This document shows positions 1 to 5,714 of a DNA stretch of 5,714 bases, in pieces. The DNA lies in NCBI GenBank assembly GCA_964475385.1, contig CAYYWV010000137.1, forward strand, positions 1 to 5,714, written 5' to 3'. This stretch comes from CAYYWV01 sp964475385 (GTDB taxonomy: Bacteria > Pseudomonadota > Alphaproteobacteria > JAAXGF01). The notes beneath the pieces are model-generated. The model saw only the letters and a list, made by a program, of their open reading frames with translations. It searched no databases and was not told the DNA's origin. The position numbers and the translations under genes were made by a program. Position 1 is the stretch's first letter. Every line of letters begins with the position of its first letter.

Positions 1-1956
<1,956 letters not shown>

Positions 1957-1980
1957 GCGGGGATGCGCGCAGAACTCCGG

Positions 1981-2007
1981 CGGGGGCGCTTCGGCGCCCC
2001 CGTTTTT
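1981..2007 (+). terminator. Rho-independent terminator of clpB
   Basis: A perfect 9-bp GC stem (CGGGGGCGC paired with GCGCCCCCG) closes a TTCG tetraloop in the very stable C(UUCG)G context and is followed directly by five T residues. It begins 24 nt after the clpB stop codon. There is no A-tract on its left side, so it should work well only for rightward (clpB) transcription and not for the convergent minus-strand unit, whose last stop codon is at 2022-2024. Confidence 0.93.
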
Positions 2008-2021
2008 ATGTTTGGGGCGGT

Positions 2022-2648
2022 TTACGGGGCCGGCAGGCTGGCGAGAAAGTCCGCGACCGCCTCGATCGCCGCGGCGAGGTTCTGATCGAGCGTGCGGCCC
2101 GCGCTTTTGCGCGGCGCGAAGCTGTGGTCTCCGTCCTCGATCCAGGCCACGCGCACCGCGTCCGAGAGCGCATAGCCCGCCACCTCGTCCCTGCCGCCGA
2201 GCGCATCGCGGGTTCCCTGGACGATCAGCGTCGGGGTTCGGATCGTCGCGAGATGATCGATGCGCGCGCCTGCGGGCCGGCCCGGGGCGTGAAAGGGGAA
2301 GCCGAGGCAGACCAGGCCGCGCGCGCCCGTCTCGTCGGCGATCAGGCTCGCGATGCGTCCGCCCATCGACTTGCCGCCGATCACGAGCCCAGCGCCCCCG
2401 CCGAGGGCGGCGATCGCCTCGCGCCACGTCTCGATCAAGACCGAGGGGCGATCGGGCGGGCGGCGCCGGCCGTCGATGCGGCGCGCCTCCATGTAAGGAA
2501 AGGCGAAGCGCGCGATGCGCGCCCCGCGTCCGGCGAGGCCTTGGGCGATTCGGTTCATGAACGGGCTGTCCGGCCCTGCGCCCGCGCCGTGGGCGAGAAC
2601 GAGGGTGGGCCGGGCGCTCTCGGAGCCGTCGAACAGGAACCGAGGCAC
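2022..2648 (-). CDS. Alpha/beta hydrolase, TEX30/KANL3-like small hydrolase family
   Basis: A 208-residue single-domain protein with no signal peptide, so probably cytosolic. The N-terminus PTLVLAHGAGAG (residues 14-25) followed by DSPFMNRIAQGLA is the strand/oxyanion loop and first helix of the small bacterial hydrolases related to TEX30 and KANL3 (COG3571-type 'predicted hydrolase'). The nucleophile elbow is GGKSMGGR with Ser94; Asp148 in QGTRDALG and His175 in EDGDHSF complete the triad in the right order and spacing. The segment PTLIVQGTRD (139-148) is the usual strand before the acid. The length is typical for the family. The start is GTG at 2648-2646; the frame is open further upstream but offers no nearer sensible start, and MPRFLFDG fits the family N-terminus. 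No clear Shine-Dalgarno precedes it. The peptidase stop codon is 16 nt upstream, so translation may be coupled to it. Substrate and pathway are unknown; a link to cell-envelope metabolism would be only contextual inference. Confidence 0.93.
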   Translation of the reverse strand: MPRFLFDGSESARPTLVLAHGAGAGPDSPFMNRIAQGLAGRGARIARFAFPYMEARRIDGRRRPPDRPSVLIETWREAIAALGGGAGLVIGGKSMGGRIASLIADETGARGLVCLGFPFHAPGRPAGARIDHLATIRTPTLIVQGTRDALGGRDEVAGYALSDAVRVAWIEDGDHSFAPRKSAGRTLDQNLAAAIEAVADFLASLPAP

Positions 2649-2664
2649 CGTCCGGCCGCCGGCT

Positions 2665-5463
2665 TCAGCAGGCGCCGTCGGGGGCCTCTCCCCGCCGGCC
2701 GCGCGTGAACAAGACGTTGGCGGCGTCCCGGCACCCGGCGGCCGGAGCCGCGGTCGCTTTCCGGGTATCGGGTGCTGGCGTATCCGGTATCGGCGCGTCC
2801 GTCGCCGGCGATGCCGGGCCTTCAGCGACGATGTGGGTCAGCGGCAGCGAGGCGAGCACCCGTTCGATCCTCTGGCGTTCGGCCTGAAAAGCGGCGAGCG
2901 CGTCGCCCTTGAGCTTAATCCCGGACGGCATCCGGACCTTGAGCGGGTTGATCTGACGTCCGGCGCGCAGCACCTCGTAGTGGAGATGCGGTCCAGTCGA
3001 TCGCCCTGTGCTGCCGACATAGCCGATCACCTGGCCCTGCTTGACCCGTTTGCCCGGGCGGATGCCCTTGGCGATCCGGTTCATATGCGCGTAGGCGGTC
3101 GCGTAGCCGCCGCGATGCCGGATGCGCACATAGCGTCCGTAAGTCGAGAACCAACCGGCGCGCTCGACCACGCCGTCGCCGGCGGCGAAGATCGGCGTGC
3201 CCCGCGGCGCGGCGAAGTCGACGCCCCGGTGGATCCGTGTATACCCGAGGATCGGATGCTTGCGCTTGCCGTAGCGCGAGGACAGCCGGGCGCCGTTGAT
3301 CGGGGTGCGTAGAAGCGCTTTGCGCACGCTTTGCCCGCTCGCATCGAAGTAGTCGACCTTTCCGTTCGGCGGCGCATAGCGATAGATCTCGATTCGCTCG
3401 CCGCTCAAGGTCAGCGCGCCGTAAAGCACATTTCCGGCGCGCACCGGCGTTCCGGCGTCGTCGAGGTAGCGCTCATACAGAATGTCGAAGCTGTCGCCGC
3501 GCTGGATATCGCGCTGGAAGTCCACGTCGAAGCTGAAGGCGCGGATGAACTCCATCAGCGCCGCTTGCGGCACGCCGGCCGCATTGGCCGCCTGATAAAG
3601 GCTCGAATCGATGCGTCCGCCGGCGTGGACGACCTCGCGAGCGAGGGGCACCGCGACGGCGCGGGCGGCGAAGCCCCCGCTCTCGGTGCGCCGGGCCTCG
3701 ATGCTCCGCCCGGGCTCGAGCGCGAGCGAAAGGCTGAACAGGCTTTCGGGTCTGGCCGGCGTGCCGTCGGCCTCTTTCCCGGGGGCGAAGGCGACGGTCA
3801 GCCGCTGCCCGGTCTGGAGCCGGCGGGGGTCGAACAGGGGGCGCATCGCCTCGACCGCGGCGCTCGCCTCGACAGGGTTCGAGCCCGCGCGGCGCAGCGC
3901 GTCCATCAGGGTGTCGCCCTTGCCGATGCGGAGCTCGCGCTCGATCATTCGCGCGGGCGGGGGGGCGAAAGCGATCGGCTTGGGCGGCGGGAACAACGCG
4001 GCGAGCAGGGGCTGGTCGGCCTCTTCCGTAACGAACCGGCCATCGTTCTTCCGCCCGGCGACGAGGTAACGGTCGCGCCCCAAAGCGAGGCTGACCGCGG
4101 CGAGCCGCGGGCGGGAGGCGACGCCGTCAACGGGCGCGAAGGCGACCGTGACCTCCTGGTCGATCTGGAGGCGGCGGAGATCGAACTTGCGGCCGATCGC
4201 AACCACAGCGGCCTCGGCGTCGCGTCGGCTCGCGCCTGCGCGGCGGAGCATGAGCGAAAGCGTGTCGCCTTTGCGCGCGCGCAGGGTCTTCTTCTCGCTG
4301 GGAACGCGGGTTCCGTCGGCCGGCGGCGTCTCGGCGGACGCAGGCTCGGAGACGCGTTTGGCGACCGCGCGCGGGGCCAGGGCCGCCGTCTCGACGGGAC
4401 GAGGCGTTGCGGCGGCCGAGCGCGGGCTCTCGGCTTTTTCAGCCGTGGTCTTTTCAGGCGCGCCAGCCTCGGCCGGGGCCGGCGTTTGCGCTTTCGCCGG
4501 CGGGGCGTTCGACGCCGCTCCGGACGGCGTTGCGGTTTCCGTAGGCGCTGTCGCCGTAGAGGCGGAAGTGGAGGTAGAGGGCGCGATCACGGCCGGGATC
4601 AAAGGCGCGCGCGCGCGCGTCGCTCGGAACCCGCCGCTCGAGCGCCGCGCCGCGACCAGATAGCGGTTCGAACCCAGCGCGAGACTGACCGCTGCGAGCC
4701 TTTTGCCGTTTCCCTTCGGCCGGGGCTCGAAGGCGACCGTGACCTCCTGGCCGACTTTGAGCCGGCGCATGTTGTAGAGCCGCTCGAACGCGGCGCTCGC
4801 CCGCAGCGCTTCGCGGCGGTCGCCGCCGGCGCGCACGACGGCGGAAATCAGCGTTTCGCCCTTGCGCAGACGGACCGTGAGGTGGGGCGCGTCCTCGATG
4901 CGGGCCGGCGCGATGCCGGCGGTTCCATCGAAGGGCGTAGAGGCTTCGGTCGCGATGAACCGGTCGCCCTTGCGGTAGGCGACGACGAAGCGGTCGCGCT
5001 CGACCGAAAGGTTGAGCGCGGCGAGCCGCGTCCGCGCCTCGGACCCTGCGGGCGCGAAGACGACGGTCAGCCTCTGGCCGGCGCGCAGGCGGCGGGGATC
5101 GAACCGGCTGCGAAGCGCGGCGAGCGCCGCCTCGGTTTCGGCGGGCGCGCCGCCCGCGGCGCGGACGAGCGCGCTCAACGTGTCGCCGGGCGCGATCCGA
5201 TAGCGAACGATGCGCTTTTCGGTCGCCGCAGCGGCCCGATCCGCGCCGCTGTCCTGGGTCGCGAGAGCGATTGCGCGAAATGGAGAAGGCGGTTTCGGAA
5301 GCGGGGCGATCCCGGCCAAGGCCGGCGCGGCGAGCGCGGCCCCGAAAACCACTGCGGCCGCCCAGGCCGCGAACCGTCCTTTCCGATCGGACGGTCGGCT
5401 CGTCGTTCGAGCCTTGGTCTTGAATGTCGTCGCCGCGCGCGTCGCCGGGCGAAGGATGCTCAC
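2665..5463 (-). CDS. Exported M23 (LytM-type) peptidoglycan endopeptidase with four LysM/OapA-like units
   Basis: Predicted periplasmic zinc DD-endopeptidase that cuts peptide cross-links in peptidoglycan; family relatives are MepM, ShyA and Csd3. Order of parts: basic N-region (1-30); Sec signal core AAWAAAVVFGAALAAPALA with likely cleavage after Ala50; LysM/OapA-like units at about 85-180, 193-288, 391-487 and 507-607, each with KGDTL/PGDTL-RAG, a RRL-GQ/DQ-TV-F core and, in units 1-3, LAA-L-L; an Ala/Pro/Thr/Ser linker (289-390) between units 2 and 3; a Csd3/MepM-type middle domain (about 608-715); M23 domain (about 720-842); and a Pro/Thr-rich tail. The zinc and catalytic residues are complete: H745 and D749 in HRGVDF, H793 in YAHM, H826 and H828 in HLHYE. 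The start is GTG; a TGA two codons upstream rules out a longer protein, and AAGGGGGG sits 7 nt before it. MepM has one LysM-like unit and about 440 residues, so this is a much enlarged version. Exact substrate and role (elongation or division) cannot be told from sequence. Confidence 0.95.
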   Translation of the reverse strand: MSILRPATRAATTFKTKARTTSRPSDRKGRFAAWAAAVVFGAALAAPALAGIAPLPKPPSPFRAIALATQDSGADRAAAATEKRIVRYRIAPGDTLSALVRAAGGAPAETEAALAALRSRFDPRRLRAGQRLTVVFAPAGSEARTRLAALNLSVERDRFVVAYRKGDRFIATEASTPFDGTAGIAPARIEDAPHLTVRLRKGETLISAVVRAGGDRREALRASAAFERLYNMRRLKVGQEVTVAFEPRPKGNGKRLAAVSLALGSNRYLVAARRSSGGFRATRARAPLIPAVIAPSTSTSASTATAPTETATPSGAASNAPPAKAQTPAPAEAGAPEKTTAEKAESPRSAAATPRPVETAALAPRAVAKRVSEPASAETPPADGTRVPSEKKTLRARKGDTLSLMLRRAGASRRDAEAAVVAIGRKFDLRRLQIDQEVTVAFAPVDGVASRPRLAAVSLALGRDRYLVAGRKNDGRFVTEEADQPLLAALFPPPKPIAFAPPPARMIERELRIGKGDTLMDALRRAGSNPVEASAAVEAMRPLFDPRRLQTGQRLTVAFAPGKEADGTPARPESLFSLSLALEPGRSIEARRTESGGFAARAVAVPLAREVVHAGGRIDSSLYQAANAAGVPQAALMEFIRAFSFDVDFQRDIQRGDSFDILYERYLDDAGTPVRAGNVLYGALTLSGERIEIYRYAPPNGKVDYFDASGQSVRKALLRTPINGARLSSRYGKRKHPILGYTRIHRGVDFAAPRGTPIFAAGDGVVERAGWFSTYGRYVRIRHRGGYATAYAHMNRIAKGIRPGKRVKQGQVIGYVGSTGRSTGPHLHYEVLRAGRQINPLKVRMPSGIKLKGDALAAFQAERQRIERVLASLPLTHIVAEGPASPATDAPIPDTPAPDTRKATAAPAAGCRDAANVLFTRGRRGEAPDGAC
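4137..4159. repeat. 23-bp direct repeat, copy in unit 3
   Basis: This stretch is identical over 23 bases to 4728-4750. Both copies code for the (D/G)QEVTVAF core of a LysM-like unit. The offset is 591 bp (197 codons), so the copies are in the same reading frame. Identity at the DNA level beyond what the shared amino acids demand suggests recent duplication or gene conversion, although strong codon bias also contributes. Confidence 0.85.
4728..4750. repeat. 23-bp direct repeat, copy in unit 2
   Basis: Partner of the 23-base identical stretch at 4137-4159, in the corresponding position of the second LysM-like unit. See that entry for frame and spacing. Confidence 0.85.
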
Positions 5464-5470
5464 GCTTCAG

Positions 5471-5478
5471 CCCCCCTT
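5471..5478 (-). promoter_or_regulatory. Ribosome-binding site of the M23 peptidase gene
   Basis: On the minus strand AAGGGGGG ends 7 nt before the GTG codon at 5463-5461. The spacing is suitable and the purine run pairs with the 16S rRNA tail. Together with the in-frame TGA at 5469-5467 it fixes the start at this GTG; no other in-frame start codon occurs before the signal-peptide core. Confidence 0.8.
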
Positions 5479-5540
5479 GACCTGCCGTCGATGATGATCC
5501 CCAGCCCCCAGGCGTCCCGCGCGCCGGCGCGATCGCGGCA

Positions 5541-5569
5541 ACCTTGCAAGGAGCCCCTGGTTTTGTCAA
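5541..5569 (-). promoter_or_regulatory. Candidate promoter for the M23 peptidase-hydrolase unit
   Basis: The minus strand carries a perfect TTGACA (5569-5564) and, 17 nt further, CAAGGT (5546-5541) as a poor -10. The predicted transcript would start near 5534 and have a leader of about 70 nt before the GTG at 5463. The -35 is exact but the -10 matches the consensus at only two positions, so activation or a different -10 is possible. A 10-bp palindrome, CCTTGCAAGG (5542-5551), overlaps the -10. Confidence 0.45.
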
Positions 5570-5661
5570 TGGAATCCTAGGCTTCCTGCGTTGAAACTCG
5601 GTTAAGACGAGGCCGGTCCGGAGAATCCGCCCTCTCCTGCGCGAAGGGGCGCGAAGTTGTA

Positions 5662-5690
5662 TTGACACCTGGGGCTATAGGACTTAAGTA
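5662..5690 (+). promoter_or_regulatory. Candidate rightward promoter leading out of the window
   Basis: A perfect TTGACA at 5662-5667 is followed at 16-17 nt by TTAAGT (5684-5689) or TAAGTA (5685-5690). In this GC-rich sequence the AT-rich island is conspicuous. Initiation would fall near 5697, and the downstream gene lies beyond 5714, so its identity is unknown. It would be transcribed divergently from the M23 gene. Confidence 0.5.
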
Positions 5691-5714
5691 GGTCGGCGGA
5701 TTTGGGGCGCGCGG

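Larger units (their letters stand above)
3643..5211 (-). repeat. Four diverged LysM/OapA-like coding units (2 + 2) inside the M23 gene
   Basis: Approximate extents are unit 1 at 4924-5211, unit 2 at 4600-4887, unit 3 at 4003-4293 and unit 4 at 3643-3945. Each encodes about 95-100 residues sharing G(D/E)TL, an RAG a few residues later, RRL-x(3)-Q-x-(L/V)TV-x-F and a following strand-rich stretch. The RRL...F core matches best between units 1 and 4 (FDPRRL, GQRLTV) and between units 2 and 3 (QEVTVAF, RLAAVSLALG). Units 2 and 3 are separated by a linker of about 100 residues coded at 4294-4599 and rich in Ala, Pro, Thr, Ser and Glu, which is expected to be disordered. Family knowledge: such units bind glycan or, in ShyA-like enzymes, cover the active site. 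Boundaries are by eye. Confidence 0.85.
5464..5714. other. Non-coding divergent intergenic region
   Basis: No convincing coding frame is seen here; frames that run through it are extensions of antisense shadows of the M23 gene. It is less GC-rich than its surroundings in 5555-5610 and 5655-5690. Apart from the two promoter-like elements it contains GANTC sites at 5572-5576 and 5623-5627, a TTGA-N7-TTAA element at 5591-5605 (TTAA-N7-TCAA on the minus strand), and short palindromes at 5521-5530, 5529-5536 and 5542-5551. No tRNA-like fold or riboswitch was recognised. Confidence 0.6.

Noticed and set aside
4294..4599. Ala/Pro/Thr/Ser/Glu-rich segment considered as an insertion or frameshift in the M23 gene
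   Set aside because: The frame stays open, codon usage matches the rest, and such linkers are common in periplasmic enzymes; it is best read as a flexible spacer.
5521..5536. Adjacent palindromes GCGCCGGCGC and GCGATCGC as possible regulator sites
   Set aside because: Short GC-rich palindromes are expected often by chance at this base composition, and they lie in the likely transcribed leader without further support.
3331..5580. Very long open frame (749 codons) on the plus strand opposite the M23 gene
   Set aside because: It is Arg/Gly-rich low-complexity translation with no recognisable domain, no ribosome-binding site, and full overlap with a well-supported gene. High GC and codon bias open antisense frames of this kind.
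4454..5668. 404-codon minus-strand frame overlapping the start of the M23 gene and reaching into the intergenic region
   Set aside because: It is an out-of-frame shadow of the M23 coding sequence; the product is Arg/Ala-rich with no domain, and it ends within the linker.
5550..5676. Shared GGGGCT downstream of both TTGACA elements, considered as a common operator
   Set aside because: The distance from TTGACA differs (3 and 6 nt) and the flanks do not match, so a common site is not supported.

Overview
The window is GC-rich, uses G/C-ending codons throughout, and reads as a chromosomal segment of an alphaproteobacterium. That placement is inferred from ClpB sequence character, base composition and the type of cell-wall endopeptidase; the order or genus cannot be fixed from sequence alone. 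No mobile element, CRISPR array, tRNA or rRNA is visible.

Layout. Bases 1-1956 (+) are the 3' three quarters of clpB. The window edge cuts the gene exactly inside the first Walker A motif, so the N-terminal domain and the clpB promoter lie outside. A strong hairpin/T-tract terminator (1981-2007) closes clpB. Two genes on the minus strand converge on it: a 932-residue exported M23 (LytM-type) metallopeptidase (2665-5463) and, 16 nt downstream, a small alpha/beta hydrolase of the TEX30/KANL3-like group (2022-2648). They look like one two-gene transcription unit. Bases 5464-5714 are non-coding; they hold the ribosome-binding site and a candidate promoter for the peptidase gene, and a second promoter-like element pointing right, out of the window.

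Function. ClpB is the cytosolic disaggregase that works with DnaK. The M23 protein is predicted to be a periplasmic peptidoglycan DD-endopeptidase of the MepM/ShyA/Csd3 type with a complete zinc site. It carries four LysM/OapA-like units arranged as two pairs around a disordered Ala/Pro/Thr linker, instead of the one unit usual for MepM. The hydrolase has a complete Ser-Asp-His triad but no known substrate. Nothing ties clpB functionally to the minus-strand pair.

The most notable points are the duplicated binding-unit architecture of the peptidase with its mirrored (A-B-B-A) similarity pattern, an in-frame direct repeat inside its gene, the confinement of its only two cysteines to the last 22 residues, and a possible cell-cycle-type control region (GANTC sites and a near-match to a CtrA box) upstream of it. 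I see no clearly new multi-gene system here; most of the window is conserved housekeeping sequence.
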